64,000 nt of DNA, from NCBI RefSeq assembly GCF_028289625.1, contig NZ_JANQOM010000086.1, positions 1 through 64,000 of the forward strand, in the 5' to 3' direction. Shown piece after piece: positions 8,599-16,221 of the stretch. A program made the position numbers and the translations under genes. Position 1 is the first letter of the stretch; each line of letters begins with the position of its first letter. This stretch comes from Winogradskyella sp. Its GTDB lineage: Bacteria > Bacteroidota > Bacteroidia > Flavobacteriales > Flavobacteriaceae. Below the pieces are notes generated by a model, which was given only the letters and a program-made list of their open reading frames with translations, had not been told where the DNA came from and did not search any database.

Positions 8599-9196
8599 CT
8601 TCTAACTTATAACATGAATTCGCTCTTCGCATTCCATAAATTCGACCATTCTTAGCTTCATAATTAACATACAATTTCCCATTCTCTAACCATCCTTTTT
8701 GAATGCCTTCTTCCTTACCATCTACTATATGCCTCAATTTAGAAAGTTGCCCGTTTGAATACCACTGCTTTTCTAAGCCATTAAGCAAGCCTTTCTCATA
8801 ATGGGATTCTCTTGATAATTCTCCGTTTTCCCACCAAGATTTATAGACACCACTCAAGCGATTATTTCTGTAATGTGATTCTACCCGAAGCACACCATAG
8901 GGCGACCACTGTCTTGCTACACCCTCTCGTTTTCCATTGTAAAAACCTATACGCTCTCCTAAGGTATCATTGGCATGGAATCTTAAGGCATATCCATTAT
9001 AGGGTTCTTCATTATAATACCATATACCTTCAACCTGATTTAAAATAAGTTCGTCTTTGTTGACCTCAACAGCTTTTATAACGACTGGTTTTTTAACTAA
9101 TACTTCAATATCGTTATCTTTACCATTATTGGTTTTAGATTCTTCACAACCTAAAAATGACACCACTATAATTATTGAAATCAACTGCCTCATCAT
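8576..9196 (-). CDS. MORN/YwqK-like repeat lipoprotein
   Basis: I place the start at the ATG ATG pair (9196/9193), 1 nt after the stop of the upstream YHYH gene, because it opens a lipoprotein signal (MMRQLISIIIVVSFLGC). The ~206-residue product contains at least five copies of a GxxxGxxxxWxxNGxL-type repeat, for example NGKREGVARQWSPYGVLRVE, NRLSGVYKSWWENGELSRE, KGLLNGLEKQWYSNGQLSKL and GKEEGIQKGWLENGKLYV. These are the MORN-like repeats of the YwqK/antitoxin-component family, which form an elongated beta sheet. No partner toxin is present, so a toxin-antitoxin role is not supported. The 3' end overlaps the SCO-family gene. Confidence 0.75.
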   Translation of the reverse strand: MMRQLISIIIVVSFLGCEESKTNNGKDNDIEVLVKKPVVIKAVEVNKDELILNQVEGIWYYNEEPYNGYALRFHANDTLGERIGFYNGKREGVARQWSPYGVLRVESHYRNNRLSGVYKSWWENGELSRESHYEKGLLNGLEKQWYSNGQLSKLRHIVDGKEEGIQKGWLENGKLYVNYEAKNGRIYGMRRANSCYKLEDEVVIKN

Positions 9197-9197
9197 T

Positions 9198-9959
9198 CTA
9201 ATAGCCTTGATACGGTCCGGCAAATGCGATGTAAGACCCTGTTGTAGAATATACTTCGTTAATGATATGGTAATGGTATTCACCATCTGGATTATGTGGC
9301 GTTGGGCCAAAATGACCACCAGATTCGTCCAAATCGGTAGGATAATCTCCTGAAGGATAATCACGTCTTCCATACAAGAAAATCCCATCTAATAATATAC
9401 CCACTAAATTATCATCGTCATTTGTGATTGCTTTTGGTTCTAGATGATAATGGTATACACCTGGGCCTATATGACCTCCTGTCCAGTCTAAACTTGCTGC
9501 TGCTTGATTTAGTGGCCCTCCACCTTCTTGATCATTGAAAATTGAAGCTCCACTCACCGCTATACCAATCGTATCAAAAGTGGTAGATATCGTATTACCT
9601 GTTAAGTTTGGTGTGGCATCAACTACAATTGTAACAGCATTATTATTACTAGACATAATACTAGGCGTTAAATCTACGTCTGGCTCTTCAATATAAAGCT
9701 CGTGTCCCACGCCCCAATAAACAGTTTCATGATCTGGCAGACCTGTCGTTTCTATAACTACATTAGACCCATCTAAGTAAATTGTCGTTGCATCAGAATT
9801 AAACTCACTAAATGCAGCGTGTAATTCCGTTGGTATGCTTCCATCATCATCTGTTGTCCCTGAGTCATCAGAAGATGAGTTGCTATCATCACTAGAACAA
9901 GCTATGCTTATCATAAATAGTGATAGTATTAATGCTAAAAGTTTAAAGAGATTTTTCAT
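9198..9959 (-). CDS. YHYH domain lipoprotein
   Basis: The 253-residue protein has a lipoprotein signal (MKNLFKLLALILSLFMISIAC, lipobox Cys 21), then a Ser/Asp-rich linker (SSDDSNSSSDDSGTTDDD). The folded part contains the YHYH hallmark twice: GPGVYHYHLEPKAI and DGEYHYHIINE. A HFGPTPHNP segment adds further His. The His and Asp richness suggests metal binding, but the YHYH domain has no proven function. An ACAAGTT-N15-ATCTAA promoter-like site lies 23 nt upstream (9983-10010). The gene runs almost directly into the repeat lipoprotein and SCO genes, so the three look like one transcript. Confidence 0.85.
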   Translation of the reverse strand: MKNLFKLLALILSLFMISIACSSDDSNSSSDDSGTTDDDGSIPTELHAAFSEFNSDATTIYLDGSNVVIETTGLPDHETVYWGVGHELYIEEPDVDLTPSIMSSNNNAVTIVVDATPNLTGNTISTTFDTIGIAVSGASIFNDQEGGGPLNQAAASLDWTGGHIGPGVYHYHLEPKAITNDDDNLVGILLDGIFLYGRRDYPSGDYPTDLDESGGHFGPTPHNPDGEYHYHIINEVYSTTGSYIAFAGPYQGY

Positions 9960-9982
9960 AATAATTGATTTGATTTAAAAGC

Positions 9983-10010
9983 TTAGATACAACCTGCATC
10001 TTCAACTTGT
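9983..10010 (-). promoter_or_regulatory. Putative ECF sigma promoter, site 1
   Basis: On the minus strand ACAAGTT (10010-10004) and ATCTAA (9988-9983) are separated by exactly 15 nt. The same elements with the same spacing occur at 11199-11226, 11559-11586 and 12488-12515. The site ends 23 nt before the YHYH start codon. Confidence 0.7.
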
Positions 10011-10022
10011 GATTAGTAAAAG

Positions 10023-11153
10023 TTAGCCTCTCCTCTGTGGCCCTTGCCTATCTGGTCTTGGTACATTCTTGATTTCGTTCTCTGAAATAAAACCATCTTT
10101 GTTTGTATCCACACGATCAAAAAAATCAATCAAAGGGCCTTTTGCTTCCTTCTTGCTGATTTTCTTATCGTTATTGGTATCCATTTCTTTCAAAAGTTCG
10201 GCATAGCTAGGTGTTCTTCTCCTAGTACGCCGAGCTCTGTCATTAGTATTAGCATTACCAAATTGAGGCCTATGTGTTTCTTGATATTCTCCCATTAGGC
10301 ATCTACTCACATAGGGAAATTCGTTGGTTACCAAATACATGTAATTGCCATCTATTGTAATACCATTGCACTCATCTAGGTCTCCATAGCCTTCGATGTA
10401 TTCAAAATCTGATGTAAAGGTCCCATCATGATGACCTCCCACCGAAATATCCATTTGTTCCATAGGATTTTCATAAGTACAATCCTCTCCTTCCCTAGTG
10501 CCTCTAACAGCCTTATAACTTGGCTTGTATTTTCCACTTTTAGAGTAATACATCGGGAAACCATCATGGGCAAAACCGATATGCACCAAATCTTCACCAG
10601 TATCAAAATTCTCTATTACTGAAGTTGGTGTTCCATGATAGTGATAGGCTCCTGTTGGTTGTACATGCGCATGATTAAAGTCTAATCCTAGATTAATCAC
10701 ATCTTGTAGTGCTTCGACACGATAATTTTCACCAGAATCACAAATAACGACCTCTGCGGTTCCGGGTTCAAATTTTACACCGTTTAATGCCACTCCAGGC
10801 TCCCTAGCCCATTTAGCTTCGCCAGTGTATTTAGGGTTTAGCGGAAATACATAAGTTTTACTCTGTGATGAAATACTGTTTGGATTGCCTTGATTAGGAA
10901 ACAAACCTGTTTTATGGTCTGGCAACGAGTTGGTCGTCATCACACGCTGATTACCTTTCATTTTGACTTCAGTCTTCGTCCCGTAGGATATACTATTTAG
11001 TGTATATTCCCCAAAATAGTCATTCATTTCAACTATAGTCTCACGAGAATGATATGTACCATCATGGCTATGTGCATAGTCTGTTTTATGGCTATTACAA
11101 TTGAGTAATAGTAAAACTAAAAGTGTCAGTCCAAGATTTTGATTTTTAAACAT
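10023..11153 (-). CDS. YHYH domain lipoprotein with C-terminal EF-hand pair
   Basis: This 376-residue protein has a lipoprotein signal (MFKNQNLGLTLLVLLLLNC, lipobox Cys 19) followed by a His-rich stretch (YAHSHDGTYH). The YHYH domain includes HAHVQPTGAYHYHGTP, a HIGFAHDGFPMYY stretch and GGHHDGTF. Two canonical EF-hand loops end it: DTNNDKKISKKE (325-336) and DTNKDGFISENE (349-360). The combination suggests a metal-responsive surface protein with calcium binding at its C terminus; the function is otherwise unknown. The EF-hand pair is closely similar to the small EF-hand protein encoded just upstream, which points to a duplication or domain exchange. A putative ECF promoter lies at 11199-11226. 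Confidence 0.85.
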   Translation of the reverse strand: MFKNQNLGLTLLVLLLLNCNSHKTDYAHSHDGTYHSRETIVEMNDYFGEYTLNSISYGTKTEVKMKGNQRVMTTNSLPDHKTGLFPNQGNPNSISSQSKTYVFPLNPKYTGEAKWAREPGVALNGVKFEPGTAEVVICDSGENYRVEALQDVINLGLDFNHAHVQPTGAYHYHGTPTSVIENFDTGEDLVHIGFAHDGFPMYYSKSGKYKPSYKAVRGTREGEDCTYENPMEQMDISVGGHHDGTFTSDFEYIEGYGDLDECNGITIDGNYMYLVTNEFPYVSRCLMGEYQETHRPQFGNANTNDRARRTRRRTPSYAELLKEMDTNNDKKISKKEAKGPLIDFFDRVDTNKDGFISENEIKNVPRPDRQGPQRRG

Positions 11154-11198
11154 AATGATTGATTTAGAGATTAGGTAAAAAGTAGCTTCTTTTTAACT

Positions 11199-11226
11199 TT
11201 AGATGAATACTTTGACAAAAACTTGT
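11199..11226 (-). promoter_or_regulatory. Putative ECF sigma promoter, site 2
   Basis: ACAAGTT (11226-11220) and ATCTAA (11204-11199) on the minus strand with 15 nt between them, identical in elements and spacing to sites 1, 3 and 4. It lies 45 nt before the YHYH/EF-hand start codon. Confidence 0.7.
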
Positions 11227-11239
11227 GCCTAAAGAAGAA

Positions 11240-11533
11240 TTAATTGTCTCGATTTCTTCTTTTTGGCTTAGGTGCCTTTTTGAATTCTTCTTCTGTTATG
11301 AAGCCATCTTCATTTAAATCTACCTTATCAAAGTGTTCCTTTAGTGGACCCTTAACTTCTTTTTTTGATAGCTTGCCATCTTCATTTTCATCCATATGCT
11401 TTAAAAGTTCAGCAAACGTTGGCGGCTCTCGCCTTTCGCGATCTGGTCTTTCTTGCTGGGCGTTTCCATTTAACATAAATACCAGCGATAGTGCACCTGT
11501 TATCAATCCTAATTTTAATGTCTTACTTTCCAT
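11240..11533 (-). CDS. Small secreted EF-hand protein
   Basis: The 97-residue protein has a signal peptide (MESKTLKLGLITGALSLVFMLNGNAQ, cleavage after NAQ likely). Two canonical EF-hand loops follow: DENEDGKLSKKE (48-59) and DLNEDGFITEEE (72-83), with Asp, Asn and Glu at the calcium-coordinating positions. The linker VKGPLKEHFDKVD is nearly the same as in the YHYH/EF-hand lipoprotein downstream. The tail is basic. It is probably exported and binds calcium or a similar cation. A putative ECF promoter stands 25 nt upstream (11559-11586). Confidence 0.85.
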   Translation of the reverse strand: MESKTLKLGLITGALSLVFMLNGNAQQERPDRERREPPTFAELLKHMDENEDGKLSKKEVKGPLKEHFDKVDLNEDGFITEEEFKKAPKPKRRNRDN

Positions 11534-11558
11534 GTTTTTTCTTTTTGATTATAGAAGT

Positions 11559-11586
11559 TTAGATGCCATTGTTTCCAATAACTTGT
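11559..11586 (-). promoter_or_regulatory. Putative ECF sigma promoter, site 3
   Basis: ACAAGTT (11586-11580) and ATCTAA (11564-11559) on the minus strand with 15 nt between them. It lies 25 nt before the EF-hand start codon and just downstream of the terminator of the sigma module 2 transcript, so it can start an independent transcript. Confidence 0.72.
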
Positions 11587-11610
11587 ACGTATAAATGTTA
11601 AATAAACCAC

Positions 11611-11637
11611 AAAAAAAGACCTCTGAATTAGAGGTCT
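11611..11637 (-). terminator. Terminator of sigma module 2
   Basis: On the minus strand the stem AGACCTCT / AGAGGTCT (11637-11630 and 11624-11617, 5-nt loop) is followed by a run of seven T residues. It lies 17 nt after the stop of the Spy-like gene. Confidence 0.85.
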
Positions 11638-11653
11638 AGCAATCTTTTAAATC

Positions 11654-12160
11654 CTAATGTCTTGGCGGTGGGCCATGTCTGTCCCTTCCCATTCCATCTG
11701 GTGGTCGCTTCCCCTTTGGCGGTGGTCTTCTATGTAATGCATCTTTCACAAGACGATTAAATTTCGCCTTTTGGGATTCATCACAGATTTCGTAAATAGC
11801 TCTGAAATGTCGAAAAATCTCCATGTCTTTTTCCTTTTCATAATTACCAATTACAGAAGTAATAGAATCTATTAGGGAAGTGTCTACGCCTGCTTTAGAA
11901 ATATTATCGAAGAGTACGTCTTTAGTAGCTCTAATCTGTTCGGATATGGACATCATTTTCTTTCTATGTACCTGTTCCAAATCATTAAATTCCTTTAATT
12001 GAGTATCATTAAAGTTCAACCTATTAGTAATAAAACTATTTGGGCCTTTTGGGCCTCTAAGGTCATTTTCTTTTGAATCGCCTAAAAACTTATATAAGAA
12101 GAATCCATTAACGGCTATTAAAAAGACCAATAAGATATAGAGAGGTAGTTGTTTTTTCAT
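11654..12160 (-). CDS. Spy/CpxP-like membrane-anchored protein (module 2)
   Basis: The 168-residue protein has an N-terminal membrane helix (about residues 5-25, PLYILLVFLIAVNGFFLYKFL) with no clear cleavage site, so it is probably anchored with its body outside. The body is helical and charged (NRLNFNDTQLKEFNDLEQVH, then FRHFRAIYEICDESQKAKF), which resembles heavy-metal-sensor or Spy/CpxP-like proteins. The C-terminal 30 residues are rich in Pro, Arg, Gly and His (RRPPPKGKRPPDG and RDRHGPPPRH), which may bind metal. It starts 2 nt after the putative anti-sigma gene and is followed by a terminator, so sigma, anti-sigma and this protein form one unit. Confidence 0.75.
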   Translation of the reverse strand: MKKQLPLYILLVFLIAVNGFFLYKFLGDSKENDLRGPKGPNSFITNRLNFNDTQLKEFNDLEQVHRKKMMSISEQIRATKDVLFDNISKAGVDTSLIDSITSVIGNYEKEKDMEIFRHFRAIYEICDESQKAKFNRLVKDALHRRPPPKGKRPPDGMGRDRHGPPPRH

Positions 12161-12162
12161 TT

Positions 12163-12477
12163 CTAATCAATTAAAGATTCTGAAGCATCCTCAGTTAGAC
12201 CATAACTTTCTGCAAAGTTTGAAATTTCATTGTCGTAACTTTCATTTCTCAGTTGCATCACTGCAAAAACATTAATCGCAACAATTAAAACTAATGTCGC
12301 TAATTGAACCTGAGGAGTCAGCCAAGACCACAAAACCTTTGGTTCCTGTTTTTGCTCAGCAAAAATTTGACGCATCGCTTTCCCTTTGAAAAAAGGCGAA
12401 ACACTAACCTCTTCAATAGTATCAACACTATTAAGAGTCGCTTCAATTTTGTCTGTTATATCTTTATTTGTTTCCAT
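12163..12477 (-). CDS. One-helix membrane protein, putative anti-sigma factor (module 2)
   Basis: I choose the ATG at 12477 (METNKDITDKIEATLNSVDT...) over the in-frame ATG at 12498, because a promoter-like site (12488-12515) overlaps the latter; a transcript from that site would begin downstream of it. The 104-residue product has a cytoplasmic N-terminal part, one membrane helix at about 55-75 and a short acidic outer part. The N-terminal SPFFKGKAMRQIF segment is of the kind seen in small membrane proteins that follow flavobacterial ECF sigma genes. The gene lies directly after the sigma gene and 2 nt before the Spy-like gene. No zinc-binding motif is present. The anti-sigma role is inferred from context. 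Confidence 0.7.
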   Translation of the reverse strand: METNKDITDKIEATLNSVDTIEEVSVSPFFKGKAMRQIFAEQKQEPKVLWSWLTPQVQLATLVLIVAINVFAVMQLRNESYDNEISNFAESYGLTEDASESLID

Positions 12478-12487
12478 ATTCATATAC

Positions 12488-12515
12488 TTAGATGTCATAG
12501 TTTGTAAAAACTTGC
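12488..12515 (-). promoter_or_regulatory. Putative ECF sigma promoter, site 4 (autoregulatory)
   Basis: GCAAGTT (12515-12509) and ATCTAA (12493-12488) on the minus strand with 15 nt between them; only the first base differs from sites 1-3. It lies between the sigma gene (stop at 12517) and its putative anti-sigma gene, so it would give extra transcription of the anti-sigma and Spy-like genes, a usual negative feedback design. Confidence 0.65.
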
Positions 12516-12516
12516 G

Positions 12517-13095
12517 TTACATGTTCTTTTTATAAAAATCCTCCAATAGCTTTTGTAAATTTTTCTTTGCCCTAAACATCAAAGACTCTACCGAGGATAT
12601 ACTTTTTTGAGTAATCTCACTAATTTCCTGATAACTTAACCCGTCTATTTTATGAAGTGTAAATACGACTCTCTGAGCTTCAGGCAAACTATTTATAGCC
12701 AAGAATAAAGTTTCACTTTTCTCTTTATTTTCTAAAATAATACCTGGGTGATTCATCTCAGTGAAATATGAAGTCTTATCAATAGGAATAGTATTTCCAC
12801 TTAAAGACTGTAAAAAAGCAAATCGTTTTTTTGTATTGCGCTTCCTAATAAACTCCAAACACTTATTGGTGGTAATCCTGTAAATCCAAGTCGAAAGTTT
12901 TGATTTCCCTTTAAACTTATGAATAGAATTAAATACCTCAACAAAAACATCCTGAGCCAAATCCTCAGCTTCTTCTTTATTTGGCACAAAAGAGATACAA
13001 GTAGAAAACACTTTCTGCTGAAAATCGTATATCAATTTGCCATAAGCTGACTCCTCCCCTGCTATTAATCTCTTAATAAAGTCGTTTTGCTCCAA
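12517..13095 (-). CDS. ECF-type RNA polymerase sigma factor (module 2)
   Basis: The 192-residue protein has sigma region 2 (about residues 10-90; KEEAEDLAQDVFVEVFNSIH and LSTWIYRITTNKCLEFIR) and region 4 (about 125-185; LPEAQRVVFTLHKIDGLSYQ followed by the helix-turn-helix EISEITQKSISSVESLMFR). It heads the unit sigma, putative anti-sigma, Spy-like protein. Four ACAAGTT-N15-ATCTAA sites downstream are the likely targets of this factor, which would place the YHYH, EF-hand and SCO genes in its regulon. It is divergent from the RNA methyltransferase gene, 67 nt apart; its own promoter was not recognised. Confidence 0.9.
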   Translation of the reverse strand: MEQNDFIKRLIAGEESAYGKLIYDFQQKVFSTCISFVPNKEEAEDLAQDVFVEVFNSIHKFKGKSKLSTWIYRITTNKCLEFIRKRNTKKRFAFLQSLSGNTIPIDKTSYFTEMNHPGIILENKEKSETLFLAINSLPEAQRVVFTLHKIDGLSYQEISEITQKSISSVESLMFRAKKNLQKLLEDFYKKNM

Positions 13096-13135
13096 ATACT
13101 GATAAATTATCTTCTACAAATTAATGAATTAAATG

Positions 13136-13143
13136 TAACTTTG
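13136..13143 (+). promoter_or_regulatory. Bacteroidota -7 promoter box (TAACTTTG) for the RNA methyltransferase
   Basis: TAACTTTG is a full match to TAnnTTTG and lies 19 nt before the ATG at 13163. No clear TTG -33 element was seen. Confidence 0.6.
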
Positions 13144-13162
13144 CGCGCTTATATTTAACAAC

Positions 13163-14380
13163 ATGCGCTTACACAGAAACTTATGCTTTGCAGTTATTGA
13201 TGGTCTACACCAAATCTTCAATGAGAACGAATATGCAGATAAAGTTGTACAACAATTACTAAAGCGCGACAAACGTTGGGGAAGCCGTGATAGAGGTTTT
13301 ATAGCAGAAACCACCTATGAAATTGTACGCTACAAGCGCTTATATGCTGAAATAGCCAATGTAAAAGCGCCTTACGATAGGGATAATTTATGGCGATTAT
13401 TTGCAGTGTGGGCCACACTAAAAGGCATAAGATTACCAGATTGGAAATATTTCTACGATACACCAACTCGAAAAATAAAAGGGCGCTTTGACGAATTGAG
13501 CAAGGTCAGGAAATATAGAGAATCCATTCCTGATTGGATGGACAGCCTAGGACTTGAAGAGCTCGGTGAATCCGTTTGGACGAATGAAATTACCAAACAA
13601 AACGAACAGGCAGATGTTATCCTAAGAGTCAATACATTAAAAACCAATAAAAAAGATTTACGTCTAAAGCTTCAATCTGAGAATATAGAAACAGAATTTC
13701 TTCCACAACACGCCTCAGCATTAAGACTTAAGGAACGTGCCAATGTCTTTAGAACAGAAGCGTTTAAAAAGGGTTGGTTCGAAGTTCAGGATGCCTCGTC
13801 ACAATTGGTTGCCGATTTTCTCGATGTAAAATCAGGTATGAAAGTCGTTGATGCTTGTGCAGGTGCAGGTGGTAAAACATTGCATCTGGCTTCTCTTATG
13901 GAGAATAAAGGCCAGATTATTGCAATGGACATTTACGAAAGTAAATTAAAAAAGTTAAAAGTAAGAGCACGACGAAATGGAGTTCATAATGTGGAACTAA
14001 AAGTTATTGATTCTACCAAGCCCATTAAAAAGCTGCATGGCAAAGCTGATCGATTACTAATAGATGCACCTTGTTCGGGTTTAGGTGTTTTAAGACGAAA
14101 TCCCGATGCAAAATGGAAGTTAACACCAGAGTTTATTGATAATATAAAAGACACTCAAACCGAAGCGTTGCATCAATACTCCAAAATGGTAAAACCTGGC
14201 GGAAAAATGGTCTATGCCACTTGTTCAATTCTACCATCTGAAAACGAAAAACAAATTGATAAATTTTTAACCTCCGAAATGGGAAAAGCGTTTACTTTTG
14301 TGAAAGACAAAAAAGTGCTAGCTCATAAATCTGGTTATGATGGATTTTATATGGCACTATTGGAAAAAATAAATGAATAA
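13163..14380 (+). CDS. RsmB/NOP family class I SAM-dependent RNA methyltransferase
   Basis: The 405-residue protein shows the RsmB/NOP2 (m5C) fold. A helical N-terminal part (1-140) is followed by an RNA-binding region and the methyltransferase core: SAM-binding VDACAGAGGKTLHLAS near residue 230, the motif IV Cys in DAPCSGLGVLRR near 296 and the motif VI Cys in YATCSILPSENEKQ near 351. Both catalytic cysteines are therefore present. The expected reaction is 5-methylation of a cytosine in rRNA (C967 of 16S for E. coli RsmB) or tRNA; the exact site cannot be told. It has its own TAnnTTTG promoter and is followed after 9 nt by a secreted nuclease gene. Confidence 0.88.
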   Translation: MRLHRNLCFAVIDGLHQIFNENEYADKVVQQLLKRDKRWGSRDRGFIAETTYEIVRYKRLYAEIANVKAPYDRDNLWRLFAVWATLKGIRLPDWKYFYDTPTRKIKGRFDELSKVRKYRESIPDWMDSLGLEELGESVWTNEITKQNEQADVILRVNTLKTNKKDLRLKLQSENIETEFLPQHASALRLKERANVFRTEAFKKGWFEVQDASSQLVADFLDVKSGMKVVDACAGAGGKTLHLASLMENKGQIIAMDIYESKLKKLKVRARRNGVHNVELKVIDSTKPIKKLHGKADRLLIDAPCSGLGVLRRNPDAKWKLTPEFIDNIKDTQTEALHQYSKMVKPGGKMVYATCSILPSENEKQIDKFLTSEMGKAFTFVKDKKVLAHKSGYDGFYMALLEKINE

Positions 14381-14389
14381 ATTAGATTT

Positions 14390-16219
14390 ATGAAACAATA
14401 CTACATACTCACATTCATGCTTATCTCATTGTTATCCTTTGGACAAGCTCCAACAGGCTACTATGATTCAGCAAATGGACTAACCGGTTTTGCTTTAAAA
14501 TCCCAATTAAAGAGAATCATAAATGACAACAATAATGGGCTTTCCCCAGAATTCTTACATAATGACCAAGGGGATAATTTAGACAATCTTTACGGCACAA
14601 GTGACCTTGATTTATATTATGAGAATGATAGCACCATTTTAGATATTTATTCAGAAAATCCAAGCGGTTCAGATCCTTACAATTACAATTTTCTAACTGA
14701 TGAATGTGCAGGGAATTTTAGTAGCGAAGGGGAATGCTACAATAAAGAACATATAATACCTAGATCCGTATATAACGAAGCAAGTCCAATGGTAGATGAT
14801 GCACACACCGTTATTCCTACTGATGGCAGAGTTAATGGATTAAGAAGTAATTTACCTTTTGGCCGTGTGGATGATAATCAATTGATTTCTCAGAGTGGTA
14901 TTAGCAATCCAACAATGAATGGTTCTAAGGCTGGCGGCAACCTCAACAGCGGCTATTCTGCTGGTTATACAAATACTGTTTTTGAACCCATCGATGAATT
15001 TAAAGGTGATGTAGCAAGAATATACTTTTATTTTGTTACACGCTATGAAGACCAAGTCGATAATTGGAGCAGTTACCCAATGTTTGATGGTAGTAATGAC
15101 AAAGCTATAGCCGATCCATTCCTAAACATTTTGTTGACTTGGCATAATAATGATCCTGTTTCACAAAAAGAAATAGATAGAAATAACACCGTTTTTAATT
15201 ATCAAAACAATCGTAATCCTTTTGTTGACAATCCTAGTTATGCCAATGCCATATGGAATGCTACACCAGATACAACACCTCCAACAAATCCAACTAACCT
15301 AATAACTTCCAACCCAACGGTTAGCAGCATCGATTTAAACTGGACAGCATCCACAGATAATGTTGCTGTAACGTCTTATGATATTTATATTAATAGCGTT
15401 TTCTCATTCAATACTGGTAATACAAATACAAATACAACAGCCTTCGGTTTAATAACAGATACTGTTTACTGTTTTACCATAAGAGCAAGAGATGCTGCTG
15501 GCAACGAATCTGATTTTAGCAATGAGTCTTGTGATGCCACTTTAAATGACGGTAGTGATTTAAATTGTACTAATGAAACCTTTGATAATATGCCGGCGAA
15601 TTCTAGTCAATATACAAACGTAATGTGGGTTGGCAATAATGGATTTTCTTATAGCGCTACCGATGCAAGGACAGATCAGACTTTAGATGGACGAGCCATA
15701 ACCATAAGAAATGGCACTTTGCAATATACAGATAGTTTTAGCACTGTTATTGAATCTTTTTCAATTACAACACAGCGTGTATTTAGTGGAGGCTCTGGTA
15801 CATTTGATTTAGTTATAAATGGAACCGTTGTAGGCAATATACCTTATAGTGATACACCAACTACTACGACAATTAATGCAGATATTACTCCTTTTAACAC
15901 TTTAGAGATCAACAACAACAGTATTCCGTCTAATAGAGTTATGTTTGATAATATGTCTTGGACTTGTGGCCTATTAAGTTCTGCTGAATATAATCTGAAT
16001 AATATCAAAATTTATCCTAACCCATCTAAAGGTAGCATTTTATATCTAAGCTCTAATGAAGTTTTTGAATATGAAATATTTTCAATTCTCGGAACAAAAG
16101 TCGCTAAAGGTTTTACAAATAATGGTGAGATAAACATCGGTGATTTAGAAGGGGGAATGTACCTTATTCAATTATTTCTTGGTAATCAAAATAAGACAAT
16201 TAAACTAGTTAAGCAATAA
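14390..16219 (+). CDS. Secreted endonuclease I family nuclease with FN3 domain and type IX sorting tail
   Basis: The 609-residue precursor has a signal peptide (MKQYYILTFMLISLLSFGQ). The N-terminal half is an EndA/NucM-type endonuclease I domain, with the His-metal finger in CYNKEHIIPRSVYNEASPM (near residues 118-136), HTVIPTDGRVNG and NLPFG. A fibronectin type III domain covers about 295-385 (TTPPTNPTNLITSNPTVSS at its start). A beta-rich module of about 150 residues follows. The last ~75 residues are a type IX secretion sorting domain (IKIYPNPSKGSILYL ... GGMYLIQLF). It probably degrades extracellular DNA or RNA for nutrients. It is 2 nt upstream of the kinase-like gene. Confidence 0.9.
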   Translation: MKQYYILTFMLISLLSFGQAPTGYYDSANGLTGFALKSQLKRIINDNNNGLSPEFLHNDQGDNLDNLYGTSDLDLYYENDSTILDIYSENPSGSDPYNYNFLTDECAGNFSSEGECYNKEHIIPRSVYNEASPMVDDAHTVIPTDGRVNGLRSNLPFGRVDDNQLISQSGISNPTMNGSKAGGNLNSGYSAGYTNTVFEPIDEFKGDVARIYFYFVTRYEDQVDNWSSYPMFDGSNDKAIADPFLNILLTWHNNDPVSQKEIDRNNTVFNYQNNRNPFVDNPSYANAIWNATPDTTPPTNPTNLITSNPTVSSIDLNWTASTDNVAVTSYDIYINSVFSFNTGNTNTNTTAFGLITDTVYCFTIRARDAAGNESDFSNESCDATLNDGSDLNCTNETFDNMPANSSQYTNVMWVGNNGFSYSATDARTDQTLDGRAITIRNGTLQYTDSFSTVIESFSITTQRVFSGGSGTFDLVINGTVVGNIPYSDTPTTTTINADITPFNTLEINNNSIPSNRVMFDNMSWTCGLLSSAEYNLNNIKIYPNPSKGSILYLSSNEVFEYEIFSILGTKVAKGFTNNGEINIGDLEGGMYLIQLFLGNQNKTIKLVKQ

Positions 16220-16221
16220 CA

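Noticed and set aside
8576..9196. Repeat lipoprotein as a toxin-antitoxin component
   Set aside because: The YwqK-like repeat gives that database label, but no toxin gene is adjacent and the protein is exported.
9193..9388. Extension of the repeat lipoprotein gene upstream to 9388
   Set aside because: That stretch lies inside the YHYH gene in another frame and would bury the lipoprotein signal that begins at 9196/9193.
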